Notes: a model not told the origin generated them from the letters alone. Shown: positions 9,470-18,279, numbered from the stretch's first letter. The stretch: 64,000 bases of DNA from Variovorax sp. J22P240 (GCF_030316855.1 NZ_JASZYR010000002.1:1-64000); one strand, 5' to 3'. Made by a program: numbers and translations.

Positions 9470-10627
9470 TCAGAAAGTGCCGGGCAGCAGGATGCTCGAA
9501 TCGACCTCGTCGATGTTCGTGCGGCCGCAGAAGGCCATCGTGATGTCGAGTTCCTTGTGAATGATCTGCAGTGCACGCGTCACGCCGGCCTCGCCGAAGG
9601 CGCCCAGCGCATAGAGGAAGCTGCGGCCGATCATCGTGCCGTGCGCGCCCAGCGCGCGGGCCTTGAGCACGTCCTGGCCGCTGCGGATGCCGCCGTCCAT
9701 CCAGACTTCGATCTCCGTGCCCACCGCCTCGGCGATCGCAGGCAGGGCCGCGATGGAAGAGGGTGCACCGTCGAGCTGGCGACCGCCATGGTTGGAGACG
9801 ATCAGCGCATCGGCGCCGCTGGCCGCCGCGAGGCGTGCGTCCTCGACGTCCATGATCCCCTTCAGGATCAGCTTGCCGCCCCATAGCTTCTTGATCCATT
9901 CGACGTCGGCCCAGCTCAGCGTCGGGTCGAACTGCTCGGCGGTCCATGACGAGAGCGAGGACAGGTCCTTCACGTCCTTGGCATGGCCCGCGATGTTGCC
10001 GAAGGTGCGGCGCTTGGTGCCCAGCATGCCCATGCACCAGTGCGGCTTGGTCGCGAGGTTCATCAGGTTTTTGATCGTCGGCTTCGGCGGCGCCGTGAGG
10101 CCGTTCTTGATGTCCTTGTGTCGCTGGCCGAGGATCTGCAAATCCAGCGTGAGCTGCAACGCGGACACGTTGGCCGCACGCGCGCGTTCGATCAGCCGTT
10201 CGATGAAGTCGCGGTCCCGCATCACGTAGAGCTGGAACCAGAAGGGATGGCGTCCCGTGGCCTCGGCGATGTCCTCGAGCGAGCAGATGCTCATGGTCGA
10301 GAGCGTGAATGGAATGCCGAAGGCCTTGGCCGCGCGCGCACCGAGGATCTCGCCGTCGGCGTGCTGCATCCCGGCCATGCCGGTGGGCGCGATGGCTACG
10401 GGCATCGCGACCTCCTGGCCGATCATGGTCGTGCGGGTCGAGCGACCTTCCATGTTGACCGCCACGCGCTGGCGCAGCTTGATCTTCTGGAAGTCGCTTT
10501 CGTTGGCGCGATAGGTCCCTTCGGTCCAGGCCCCGGAGTCCGCGTAGTCGTAAAACATGCGCGGCACGCGACGTTCGGCGATGACTCGCAGGTCTTCGAT
10601 GTTCGTGATCTTGGAGAGGTCTGGCAC
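9470..10627 (-). CDS. lldD: FMN-dependent L-lactate dehydrogenase
   Basis: The 385-residue alpha-hydroxy-acid dehydrogenase has VAIAPTGMAGMQHADGE, FWFQLYVMRDRDF and the signature SNHGGRQLD, which holds the catalytic His and the Arg that binds the substrate carboxylate. The TIM-barrel end is WMDGGIRSGQDVLKARALGA. It oxidises L-lactate to pyruvate and passes electrons to the respiratory chain. The start is GTG at 10627 with AAGGAG about 9 nt upstream. It is divergent from a lactate permease, with 94 bp between the starts, which strongly supports lactate over other 2-hydroxy acids such as mandelate or glycolate. Confidence 0.9.
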   Translation of the reverse strand: MPDLSKITNIEDLRVIAERRVPRMFYDYADSGAWTEGTYRANESDFQKIKLRQRVAVNMEGRSTRTTMIGQEVAMPVAIAPTGMAGMQHADGEILGARAAKAFGIPFTLSTMSICSLEDIAEATGRHPFWFQLYVMRDRDFIERLIERARAANVSALQLTLDLQILGQRHKDIKNGLTAPPKPTIKNLMNLATKPHWCMGMLGTKRRTFGNIAGHAKDVKDLSSLSSWTAEQFDPTLSWADVEWIKKLWGGKLILKGIMDVEDARLAAASGADALIVSNHGGRQLDGAPSSIAALPAIAEAVGTEIEVWMDGGIRSGQDVLKARALGAHGTMIGRSFLYALGAFGEAGVTRALQIIHKELDITMAFCGRTNIDEVDSSILLPGTF

Positions 10628-10721
10628 TGGGAGAGGCTCCTTGGTTGTCTGTTCGTTGCGTGGTGCCTATTATCCGCAGGCTCTTCCTCCTACAACTTCA
10701 CACAGAAAAGAGGTGGTTTCC

Positions 10722-12389
10722 ATGAGTTGGCAACAGGTCTACGACCCATTTGGCAGCATGGTGGTTTCGACGGCGCTGGCATCGATTCCCGTCGTCGTCA
10801 TGCTCGTGTGCCTTGGCTTCCTGCACATGAAGGCGCACCTGGCAGCGGGGCTCGGCCTGCTCAGCGCGCTGTTGATCGCCATCGTTGCCTTCGGCATGCC
10901 TGCGGGCCTCGCAGGCCGCGCCGCTTTCCTCGGCGGCCTGACGGGCGTTCTGCCCATCGGCTGGATCGTGCTCAACATCATCTTCCTGCAGCAGCTCGCC
11001 GAGCAGAACGGCAGCTTCAAGGTGCTGCAGGATTCGCTCTCGGGCATCACCGAAGACAGGCGCCTGCAGTTGCTGCTGATTGCGTTCTCCTTCGGCGCCT
11101 TCTTCGAGGGCGCTGCCGGCTTCGGCACCCCAGTGGCCGTGACGGCCGCGATCCTGATCGGCCTCGGCTTCTCGCCGCTCGCGGCGTCGGGGCTTTCGCT
11201 GATCGCCAACACCGCGCCGGTCGCCTTCGGCGCGCTTGGCACGCCGGTCATCACGCTGGCCAAGGTGCACGGCTACGACCTGATGGACGTCACGGCGATG
11301 ATCGGACGCCAATTGCCTTTCTTCTCGCTGCTGGTGCCCTTCTGGCTCATCTGGGCCTTCGCGGGGCGCAAGGCCATGATGGAAATCTGGCCCGCCATCC
11401 TTGTAACCGGCGCATCGTTCGCGATACCCCAGTACCTCGTTTCCAACTTCATCGGCCCCGAACTGGTGGACATCATCGCGGCCATCGTGTCGATGGTGTC
11501 GTTGATATTTTTCCTGCGCGTATGGCACCCGAAGACCGTCTGGCGCTCGGTATCGCTCAAGGGGCACGAGCAGGACGGCGGCGCGCCGTCGGCTGCATCG
11601 CTCGCCAAGCCGACGCAGCATTCGCGCGAGGAACTGATCCGTGCCTGGACTCCCTGGGCCATCATGACCGTGTTCGTCTTCATCTGGGGCCTGCCGCCGG
11701 TGAAGGCATGGCTCAATGGCCTGTTCGCGCCCAACTTCCCCATCACGGGGCTGCACAACCTCGTCGAGAAGGTGCCGCCGATCGTGCCGCAGCCGACCAA
11801 AGAGGGCGCGATCTACGCCTTCACGCTGCTGTCGGCGACGGGTACGGGCATCCTGCTGTCGGCCATCGTCGGCGGGCTCGTCGCGAAGTACAGCGTCGGC
11901 CAGCTCGTGGTTGCGTATGGCCGCACGCTCAATCTCGTGAAGTACTCGCTGCTCACCATCGCGCTGATGCTCGCGCTGGGCACGCTCACGCGCTATTCGG
12001 GGCTCGACAGCACGCTCGGCCTGGCCTTCGCCAACACGGGTGTGCTCTACCCCTTCTTCGGCACGCTGATGGGCTGGCTGGGCGTCGCCTTGACGGGCTC
12101 CGACACCGCGTCGAACGTACTCTTCGGCGGCATGCAGAGGGTGGCAGCCGACCAGCTCGGGTTGTCGCCCAACCTCATGGGCGCGGCCAACAGCTCGGGT
12201 GGCGTGATGGGCAAGATGATCGACGCGCAGTCGATCGTGGTCGCATCGACCGCCACGCGTTGGTTCAACCACGAAGGCGACATCCTGCGCTACGTGTTCT
12301 TCCACTCGATCGCGCTGGCAAGCCTCGTGGGCATCCTGGTGACGCTGCAGGCCTACGTGTGGCCGTTCACGCTGATGGTCGTGAAGTAG
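10722..12389 (+). CDS. lctP: L-lactate permease (LctP family)
   Basis: The 555-residue inner-membrane transporter has about 12-14 hydrophobic segments and the LctP motifs FEGAAGFGTPVAVTAAILIGLGF, interrupted here only for length, and LTGSDTASNVLFGGMQ. Near the C-terminus is a segment NLMGAANSSGGVMGKMI. The family imports lactate or glycolate with protons. ATG 10722 follows AGAGGTGG by about 7 nt. The frame is open upstream, but that part overlaps the divergent dehydrogenase and is discarded. It is paired head to head with lldD for uptake and oxidation of lactate. No lldR-type regulator is adjacent. Confidence 0.93.
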   Translation: MSWQQVYDPFGSMVVSTALASIPVVVMLVCLGFLHMKAHLAAGLGLLSALLIAIVAFGMPAGLAGRAAFLGGLTGVLPIGWIVLNIIFLQQLAEQNGSFKVLQDSLSGITEDRRLQLLLIAFSFGAFFEGAAGFGTPVAVTAAILIGLGFSPLAASGLSLIANTAPVAFGALGTPVITLAKVHGYDLMDVTAMIGRQLPFFSLLVPFWLIWAFAGRKAMMEIWPAILVTGASFAIPQYLVSNFIGPELVDIIAAIVSMVSLIFFLRVWHPKTVWRSVSLKGHEQDGGAPSAASLAKPTQHSREELIRAWTPWAIMTVFVFIWGLPPVKAWLNGLFAPNFPITGLHNLVEKVPPIVPQPTKEGAIYAFTLLSATGTGILLSAIVGGLVAKYSVGQLVVAYGRTLNLVKYSLLTIALMLALGTLTRYSGLDSTLGLAFANTGVLYPFFGTLMGWLGVALTGSDTASNVLFGGMQRVAADQLGLSPNLMGAANSSGGVMGKMIDAQSIVVASTATRWFNHEGDILRYVFFHSIALASLVGILVTLQAYVWPFTLMVVK

Positions 12390-12472
12390 AACGCGCGCGA
12401 CGCACAGGGGTAGCGGCACGGCTGTTGCTTGCACTGAGTGCATGGACAACCAACGCGAACAGGAGCATCCGC

Positions 12473-12916
12473 ATGAACCGCAACGACGTCACCGAGAAGA
12501 TCATTGCCGTCAAGGTGGCCAAGGGCATCCAGTGGGCCGACGTGGCCAAAAAGGTGGGGCTTTCGAAGGAGTGGACCACTGCGGCCTGCCTCGGCCAGAT
12601 GACGCTCGACGCCGGACAGGCCAAGATCATCGGCAAGATCTTCGGCCTCAGCGCCGAGGAGCAGAAGTGGCTGCAGGTCGTGCCGTACAAGGGCTCTCTG
12701 CCGACCGCCGTGCCGACCGACCCGCTGATCTACCGCTGGTACGAAGTGGTGAGCGTGTACGGCACCACCATCAAGGAACTGATCCACGAGGAGTTCGGCG
12801 ACGGAATCATGAGCGCGATCGACTTCAGCATGGACATCCAGCGGCAGGCCGACCCGAAGGGCGACCGCGTGAACGTGGTGCTCTCGGGCAAGTTCCTGCC
12901 CTACAAGACCTATTGA
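12473..12916 (+). CDS. cynS: Cyanase (cyanate hydratase)
   Basis: The 147-residue cyanase converts cyanate and bicarbonate to ammonia and carbon dioxide. The catalytic triad of the family is present as Arg88, Glu91 and Ser114 (R96, E99, S122 in the E. coli enzyme, a constant offset of 8). The N-terminal half is the helical XRE-like domain and the C-terminal half is the decamer-forming domain ending in SGKFLPYKTY. ATG 12473 follows AGGAG. It lies 83 bp after the lactate permease on the same strand, with no cynR, cynT or cyanate transporter beside it, so supply of cyanate is probably internal or handled elsewhere. Confidence 0.95.
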   Translation: MNRNDVTEKIIAVKVAKGIQWADVAKKVGLSKEWTTAACLGQMTLDAGQAKIIGKIFGLSAEEQKWLQVVPYKGSLPTAVPTDPLIYRWYEVVSVYGTTIKELIHEEFGDGIMSAIDFSMDIQRQADPKGDRVNVVLSGKFLPYKTY

Positions 12917-13281
12917 TTGGGCAAGGGCCTGGAGCCGCCGGCCGGCAGCACGATCGTCGAACGGCCGTCGGGCGAGGTGACGGTGGTCGAGTCGCTCAAG
13001 GGCAGCGGCGAGCCATCCGGAATGACGACCGTTGCACGGCCGCCGGGCGAGGTCACGTCCTCTTCGCCGGTCGAAATCCCGCCGCGGGCCCGCTCCAATG
13101 CGTACCCCGCATCGCGCACGCAGGCATCGCGCTCCGGGCGTGGCAAGGTGCCGTTGTTGCAATAGGCCAGGGTGCGCTGATAGCTTTGCTCCGCCGCAGC
13201 AAGGTCTTGCTGGGCGAGCACCGCAGTGCCAGGCACCAGGGCGGCGCAGAAGATCGCGGCATGCATGGGGCATCGGGTCAT
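12910..13281 (-). CDS. Small secreted protein with tandem proline-rich repeat
   Basis: The 123-residue product has a predicted Sec signal (AAIFCAALVPGTAVLAQ, cleavage after AVLA). After a helical segment with two Cys (YCNN and DACVRDAG, possibly a disulfide) the C-terminal half carries two imperfect copies of a TSP-GR-T-V-P-G-S-PLP unit: TSPGGRATVVIPDGSPLP, then TSPDGRSTIVLPAGGSRPLP shortened here to its core. Function unknown; probably periplasmic. Met1 and Met6 are both possible starts. The 3' end overlaps the cyanase end by 7 bp, tail to tail. Confidence 0.7.
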   Translation of the reverse strand: MTRCPMHAAIFCAALVPGTAVLAQQDLAAAEQSYQRTLAYCNNGTLPRPERDACVRDAGYALERARGGISTGEEDVTSPGGRATVVIPDGSPLPLSDSTTVTSPDGRSTIVLPAGGSRPLPNQ

Positions 13282-13534
13282 GGTGCTGCTCCTCAGTGGG
13301 ATCGCAAGACCCCCATGCTGCCACGAACTGCGGCGAAAGGATCTTCCTATAGACCAGGAAAGCAGGCCCGGTGGGTTCCGCGCCGAATTCTAGAAGCTGG
13401 GCACTTCCACCTCGGCCTGCGGCTTCGACGCCAATCCTTTTTGATCGTCCGAGAACTTGTCACCGAAATAGGCGTCGGGAGGCGACCTCAATCGAGGGGA
13501 TGACGGGCGCAATCAGGATCGAAAGACAGGACCC
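13282..13534. other. Intergenic region with a possible gene remnant
   Basis: The 253 bp hold no complete gene. On the minus strand, 13470 to 13390 reads as a well-biased open stretch (YFGDKFSDDQ, then KGLASKPQAEVEVPSF and a stop) with no usable start. It could be the tail of a decayed gene or chance. No terminator or clear promoter was recognised. Confidence 0.3.
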
Positions 13535-13924
13535 CTACTGATTGGCCTGGAGCATCGCGGCCATCTTCTGATGGATCAGATTGACCGCTTTCAAGGGCCG
13601 CAGCATCACCTTGAACTCGGTGATCTTGCCTTCGTCGTTCCACTTGATCATGTCGACGCCATTGACCTTGATGCCTTCGAGCTCCAGCTCGAATTCGAGC
13701 ACCGCGTCCCGATCGCCCGTGAGCTCGCGAACGTACTGGAACGACGGGTTGAAAAACACGTGGAACGCCGCAGCGAGGTACGTCCGCGTGATGGCTTTGC
13801 CGACCTGAGGCGTATGCACCACCGGCGAAAGGAAGACGGCATCATCCGCAAGCAGGGTGTCGAGCCCGCGCACGTTGCGTTCCTTGACGAGCTGATGCCA
13901 TGCGGCGATCGGACTGGACGACAT
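13535..13924 (-). CDS. NTF2-like / SnoaL-type small protein
   Basis: The 129-residue protein has the cone-shaped NTF2-like fold pattern. It starts with a helix (AAWHQLVKERNVRGLDTLLADDAVFLSP), then beta strands around VLEFELELEGIKVNGVDMIKWNDEGKITEFKV split over several elements, and an amphipathic tail. Members are enzymes or accessory proteins for small polar-ring substrates, so a role next to a flavin monooxygenase is plausible but unproven. ATG 13924 has a clean AAGGAG site. It starts 36 nt after the monooxygenase stop and is the last gene of the four-gene run. Confidence 0.75.
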   Translation of the reverse strand: MSSSPIAAWHQLVKERNVRGLDTLLADDAVFLSPVVHTPQVGKAITRTYLAAAFHVFFNPSFQYVRELTGDRDAVLEFELELEGIKVNGVDMIKWNDEGKITEFKVMLRPLKAVNLIHQKMAAMLQANQ

Positions 13925-13960
13925 GGGTGAACTCCTTGAATTGAACGAGCGTGGACAGCA

Positions 13961-15259
13961 TCAAGAGCTGCGCGCCCGCGCCCCGGGTGCGATCGTCGGC
14001 GGCGCCGCATTGAGCGTCTCGATGGCGAAGCCGGCGGCGGCCTTGTAGCGTGCCATGAAGGCCTCGCGTTCGGCAGCGGGAATGACCTGATCGATGTCGT
14101 CGAACACGCCGCCGCAGCGTTCGTCGACCAGGCCCAGAATGCCGAAGGGGCCCGAACCGCGGTTGCGGAGCACCAGCGCCGAGATGTCGGCGCACAGCTT
14201 GTCGTTGTAGGCCTGCAGCGCGGCGCTGCCCACGCCGTGCTCGACCATCGCTGCGCCCAGCACGCGCGCATCGACGATGGCCTGGCTCGCGCCGTTGGAG
14301 CCCACCGGGTACATCACGTGCGCCGCGTCGCCGAGCAGCGCCACGTCGCCGTCCACCCAGCTGGGTACGGGATCGCGGTCGATCATGGGGTACTCGAAGA
14401 TTTCATTGGCCCCGCGCAGCATCGCGGGCACGTCCAGCCAGCCGTAGTCCCAGCCTTCGAAATGGTGGATGAAGTCATCGAGCCCGACGCGACGGTTCCA
14501 GTCGCCCTGGGTCCAGCCCTTGGCGTTGTCGACGGTGATCTCGGCGATCCAGTTGATCGTCGCCAAGCCGGTGGCCGGGTCGGGCGGGGAAATCGGGTAG
14601 AGCACCACCCGGTGCCGCAAGGACCCGACGCCGACGAAGGACGCGCCGCTGCGAACCGGCACGCCCGGCGTGGTGCCGCGCCACATGATGGCGCCGCCCC
14701 ACTGGATGGGCGGCTGCGCGGGGTACATCTGCGCCCGCACGGCCGAATGCAGGCCGTCCGCGGCCACCAGCAGGCGGCCTTCGACTTCGGTGCGCTGGCC
14801 GTCGCGCGTCTCGATGAGGGCGGTGACGCCCTCGGCGCCATTCCGATAGCCCGTGACCCGGTGGCCGAGGCGAATGGCGCCGGGGCCGAGTCGCTCGACC
14901 GCCGCCCGGTACAGCATCATCTGCAACTGGCCGCGGTGCACCGAATACTGCGGCCAGCGGTAACCCGCGAGCAGGCCGCGCGGTTCGGCATAGATGTCGT
15001 TGCCGTTGCGGCCGACCAGCGCCCACTCCCGCGCCTGGATGCCGATGGTGCCGAGGACCTTGTCGTCGAAGCCGAGGTCATACAGCTCGCGCACGGCGTT
15101 GGGCTGCAGGTTGATGCCCACGCCCAGTGGTTGCAGGTCGGGCACCGCTTCGTAGACGATGCAGGGCACACCGATCTGGTGCAAGGTGAGTGCGAGGGTG
15201 ATGCCCCCGATGCCGCCCCCGGCGATCAGCACGGGACGAGTGTCGAACGATTCAGCCAT
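13961..15259 (-). CDS. FAD-dependent monooxygenase (aromatic hydroxylase class)
   Basis: The 432-residue group A flavoprotein monooxygenase has the N-terminal dinucleotide fold GGGIGGITLAL, the middle DG motif AADGLHSAVR and the second FAD motif GDAAHVMYPVGSNGASQAI. Such enzymes hydroxylate aromatic or polyketide substrates with NAD(P)H and oxygen. The closest family resemblance is to flavin-dependent oxidoreductases of the PhzS / salicylate hydroxylase kind. The start is ATG at 15259, inside the last codons of the upstream kinase gene (8-bp overlap), so translation is likely coupled. A longer frame to 15298 has no family match. The substrate is unknown. Confidence 0.88.
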   Translation of the reverse strand: MAESFDTRPVLIAGGGIGGITLALTLHQIGVPCIVYEAVPDLQPLGVGINLQPNAVRELYDLGFDDKVLGTIGIQAREWALVGRNGNDIYAEPRGLLAGYRWPQYSVHRGQLQMMLYRAAVERLGPGAIRLGHRVTGYRNGAEGVTALIETRDGQRTEVEGRLLVAADGLHSAVRAQMYPAQPPIQWGGAIMWRGTTPGVPVRSGASFVGVGSLRHRVVLYPISPPDPATGLATINWIAEITVDNAKGWTQGDWNRRVGLDDFIHHFEGWDYGWLDVPAMLRGANEIFEYPMIDRDPVPSWVDGDVALLGDAAHVMYPVGSNGASQAIVDARVLGAAMVEHGVGSAALQAYNDKLCADISALVLRNRGSGPFGILGLVDERCGGVFDDIDQVIPAAEREAFMARYKAAAGFAIETLNAAPPTIAPGARARSS

Positions 15260-17162
15260 GCCCCGGATTGTCATGGAAGCCGGAGGAGGGCGGTGCACGT
15301 TCGACTTGCCATTCCAGCGCGATGCTCACACCGCCATTCGGCGACTGCTGCACATCGAAGCTGGCGCCGATGGCGGCCGCCCGGGCACGCATGTTGTCCA
15401 GGCCGCGGCCATGCGCCTGCGTCTCCTGCGCACGCACACCCGCGGGAAACCCGATCCCGTTGTCGGTGATGCGGAGCATCACGCGCGGCGCGGCTTCCTC
15501 TTGCCAGCGAACCTGCACTTCCACCTGGGAGGCGTGGGCATGCTTCATGACATTGGTGAAGGCTTCCAGCAGGATCCGCTGCACATGCAGCACGACAGGA
15601 GGCGACAACTGCCTGAGTTCCGGCAGCTCGGCGACGTCCCAGATGACCCCGATGCCGGCCGCCTGCAGGCGCGGCTGCAGGCGGTAGCGCAGTGTGGCCA
15701 GCAAAGTGCCGAGGTCGTCGTGCGCCGGCTGCAGCGAGTCGACGGCCATGCGCATCTCGTCGAGCGCCATCTGGACCTGCTCCTTCAGAGCCGTCGGGTC
15801 CGTGCCTTTGCGCGTCACCATGTTCAGCAAGCCCACGAGCTGCGAACCCACGCCGTCGTGGATCTCCCGCATGATCCGCTGCCGCTCGATCGAGACCGAT
15901 TGGTGGTGCTGCTGCTCCCGCAGGGAATCGAAAGCCTGATGCAGTTGACGCTCGCGTTCTTCCACGCGCCGGGACAGGTCGGCATTGAGTGCCTGGAAGC
16001 TCGCGACGGAGCGGTTGTAGCGCTCGGCAACGAACCACATCATGGCGAGCACGAACACGAACATCCCGTGCTGGATGTAGGTGTTGTAGAGGCCGCTCGC
16101 ACCGGCGACGCGGATCATGACCACGTCGTGCGTGCCTGCCGCCAGCGCGCCGGCAATCGCCACGGCCAGCACCCACGCCTTCGCGCTGCGGCTCACGAAC
16201 GCCTCGCGCATGACCAGCGCCAGCGTTGCGAGACCGAGGACCGGAATGAACGTGAACCCGATCGTCATGAGCAGCGGCATGCCCAGCGCGAACGCGAGGG
16301 CGTCGAGCACCGAGACCACCACGATCACGCCGTCGATGGCACGTCTCATGCCGCGGGAAAGCGACCCGACCGCGATCAGCGCGAACCGGCACATCAACGC
16401 CACGTGGGCCGTGTAGCAGATCGCGGCGACGGCGCCCCAGAGCGGCCATGACACGGGAACATCGGGCCAGGACCGGTCGATGACACGCACCACGCCCAGC
16501 AGCGCCGCAACGCTGAACCACCCGTAGAAAGGATCGCGCTGCCGCCACCACAGCACGGCGGTGAGCGCGCCCATGCCGACCAGGCCGGCACCGAAGACCA
16601 GCATGGCGAGGTCGCGCCGGAGGATCTGTTTGGAGTACAGATCCTCGATCTGCGGGACCGGTCCGTATCGCACCACCGAGAGGCCACCCAGGCGCTGCGC
16701 CTGAATTGTGACCTCGACACGCAGTTCATTGGGGCGGTCGGCGTACAGCAGGGCTGCCGGCAGCGTCACCCTGCGCACTGTCTTGGTGGCGTCGAAGAGC
16801 GGGTCGCCCAGCGTGCCCCAGCGCTGGACGGTGCTGTCGTTGAGCAGCACGTGCACCTGGTTGCCGACCCGCGAAAACAGCAGGGCCATCGGCTCCGTGT
16901 CGACCCGCGGCGGCAGCGTGATGCGGTAGGTCGCACGACCGCCCCGGCCGGGGAACTCGCGGTCCCAGCGGCGGGCAAGGTCGACCTCGCCTTCGCTCGG
17001 CGGCCCGCCCTGCGGCTCCAGCAATGCGTGGGCCCTGTCGAGCATGACGACCCCGGGCTCGCTTGCCGCGAAAGCCGGCGCGAAGCAGCAGAGGGCCGCG
17101 ATCGCCCAGACCAGCGTGACGATCCACCGGACAGGCGCTGTCCGCCGAGCCGCCCCGCCCAT
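15252..17162 (-). CDS. NarX/DesK-type sensor histidine kinase with extracytoplasmic domain
   Basis: The 636-residue membrane kinase has a signal-like N-terminal segment (IVTLVWAIAALCCFAPAFA) and an approximately 160-residue periplasmic beta-rich domain. A bundle of about seven hydrophobic segments (about 190-410) resembles 7TMR-DISM sensors. A coiled coil follows, then a HisKA_3 dimerisation helix (RQRIMREIHDGVGSQL, phosphorylated His near 430) and an HATPase with ITDNGIGFPAG and HGRGLDNM. It should phosphorylate the NarL-type regulator encoded 17 bp upstream. The signal is unknown. The gene's end overlaps the monooxygenase start, so sensor and enzyme are translationally linked. The start is ATG 17162; the ribosome site is weak. 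Confidence 0.88.
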   Translation of the reverse strand: MGGAARRTAPVRWIVTLVWAIAALCCFAPAFAASEPGVVMLDRAHALLEPQGGPPSEGEVDLARRWDREFPGRGGRATYRITLPPRVDTEPMALLFSRVGNQVHVLLNDSTVQRWGTLGDPLFDATKTVRRVTLPAALLYADRPNELRVEVTIQAQRLGGLSVVRYGPVPQIEDLYSKQILRRDLAMLVFGAGLVGMGALTAVLWWRQRDPFYGWFSVAALLGVVRVIDRSWPDVPVSWPLWGAVAAICYTAHVALMCRFALIAVGSLSRGMRRAIDGVIVVVSVLDALAFALGMPLLMTIGFTFIPVLGLATLALVMREAFVSRSAKAWVLAVAIAGALAAGTHDVVMIRVAGASGLYNTYIQHGMFVFVLAMMWFVAERYNRSVASFQALNADLSRRVEERERQLHQAFDSLREQQHHQSVSIERQRIMREIHDGVGSQLVGLLNMVTRKGTDPTALKEQVQMALDEMRMAVDSLQPAHDDLGTLLATLRYRLQPRLQAAGIGVIWDVAELPELRQLSPPVVLHVQRILLEAFTNVMKHAHASQVEVQVRWQEEAAPRVMLRITDNGIGFPAGVRAQETQAHGRGLDNMRARAAAIGASFDVQQSPNGGVSIALEWQVERAPPSSGFHDNPGHG

Positions 17163-17179
17163 GAACCTGCCCGCTCGCA

Positions 17180-17854
17180 CTAGCGGAGCAACCCGAGCTG
17201 CCGCGCCTCGAACACGGCTTCGGTCTTGTTGTGCACGTCGAGCTTTCCGTAGATGTTGCGGACGTGGCTTTGAACGGTGGAGAGCAGGATGCCCATGCGT
17301 TGTGCCGTCTCGGCGTAGGTGAAACCGCGGGCGACCAGCCCCAGCACTTCCGTCTCCCGCGGCGACAGGGCTTCCCTGCCCGGCGCTACCTCCGCCGTCG
17401 CCGACGCGGGGCGCGCCTGCCATTGCACGAGCAACTGCCGCGCGATGATCGGCGACATGGGCGATCCGCCCGCATGCAGGCTCAACACGTGTGCGGCGAG
17501 ATCGGCTTCGGTCCCGTCCTTCAGCAGGTAGCCGCCGGCACCGGCCTCGAAGGCACGGAGCATGTTCACCTCGTCGCCGAAGATGGTCAGAACCATCATC
17601 GCGCAGGCGGGCTGCAGGTCGCGGCAGCGCCGAATGACTTCCAGCCCGGAGCGATCCGGCAGCCCCAGGTCGACCAGCAGGACGTCCACGGGATTGCTGG
17701 CGAACCACGCGAGCAGCTCGCCCGCCGTCGATGCGCCGAAGGCCAGGCGCAGGCTGGGCTCGGCCGCGATGACCCGTTCGAAGCGCTCGCGCATGCCCGG
17801 ATCGTCTTCGACGAGGGCAACGCTGACGGGGGCTTGAGGGTTCGGATTCGACAA
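17180..17854 (-). CDS. NarL/FixJ-family response regulator
   Basis: The 224-residue regulator has a receiver domain with EDD at 16-18 and phospho-acceptor Asp62 in LLVDLGLPDRSG, a conserved Lys in YLLKDGT, and a C-terminal LuxR-type helix-turn-helix (LSPRETEVLGLVARGFTYAE, near 160-215). The start is a TTG at 17854 with GGAG 7 nt upstream, a non-standard but well-supported start. It is the first gene of the operon with its kinase, the FAD monooxygenase and the NTF2-like gene. A perfect 14-bp palindrome lies 33 bp upstream and could be its own operator. Confidence 0.9.
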   Translation of the reverse strand: MSNPNPQAPVSVALVEDDPGMRERFERVIAAEPSLRLAFGASTAGELLAWFASNPVDVLLVDLGLPDRSGLEVIRRCRDLQPACAMMVLTIFGDEVNMLRAFEAGAGGYLLKDGTEADLAAHVLSLHAGGSPMSPIIARQLLVQWQARPASATAEVAPGREALSPRETEVLGLVARGFTYAETAQRMGILLSTVQSHVRNIYGKLDVHNKTEAVFEARQLGLLR

Positions 17855-17886
17855 ACGGCAACTCCACAGGTACGCCCGGATGTTCG

Positions 17887-17900
17887 CACGATCGATCGTG
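17887..17900. promoter_or_regulatory. Perfect 14-bp palindrome, candidate operator
   Basis: CACGATCGATCGTG is perfectly self-complementary and lies 33 bp before the TTG start of the response-regulator gene. Position and symmetry suit a dimeric regulator site, perhaps autoregulation. The function is inferred from sequence alone. Confidence 0.35.
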
Positions 17901-18045
17901 ACTTATGGGAAGTGGACACCCCATGAACTGAGGATGTTCACGCGCCGGGCGCCCGGTAGCGTCGGAAGTGGTCGAAACAGTCCCGCAGTGGGGGTCGGCC
18001 GAGCCCTGAAAGGACTGCGCCGCAGTGGAGATATCTTTTCAATTG

Positions 18046-18177
18046 ATGTTCAGCTCGCTGACGCTGGTGGTGGCAGGCGTCACGCTCGCCCTGTCGCCTC
18101 CGGAGAAGCGCATCGAATTCCTGCTGCACATCATCTTGGTGACGTTGCTGACTGTCGTCGTCGTCGAGATGGATTAG
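18046..18177 (+). CDS. Possible 43-residue small membrane protein
   Basis: An ATG at 18046 opens a 43-codon frame. Its product has two short hydrophobic helices (FSSLTLVVAGVTLALS and IEFLLHIILVTLLTVVVV) joined by PPEKR, ending in EMD. That two-helix hairpin is typical of real small membrane proteins and unusual for a random frame in GC-rich DNA. The only ribosome-like site, GGAG, is 15 nt upstream, which is too far. No family recognised. It lies between divergent genes. Confidence 0.35.
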   Translation: MFSSLTLVVAGVTLALSPPEKRIEFLLHIILVTLLTVVVVEMD

Positions 18178-18279
18178 TCCGGTCGGCGGCACAGTAGCCG
18201 CGGATCTCGTCCGCCAGGGCATGCACGCGTCGCTGCATCAGCGCAGAATCGCCGGTCCATCACCCAGAGAGAAAGTCAC

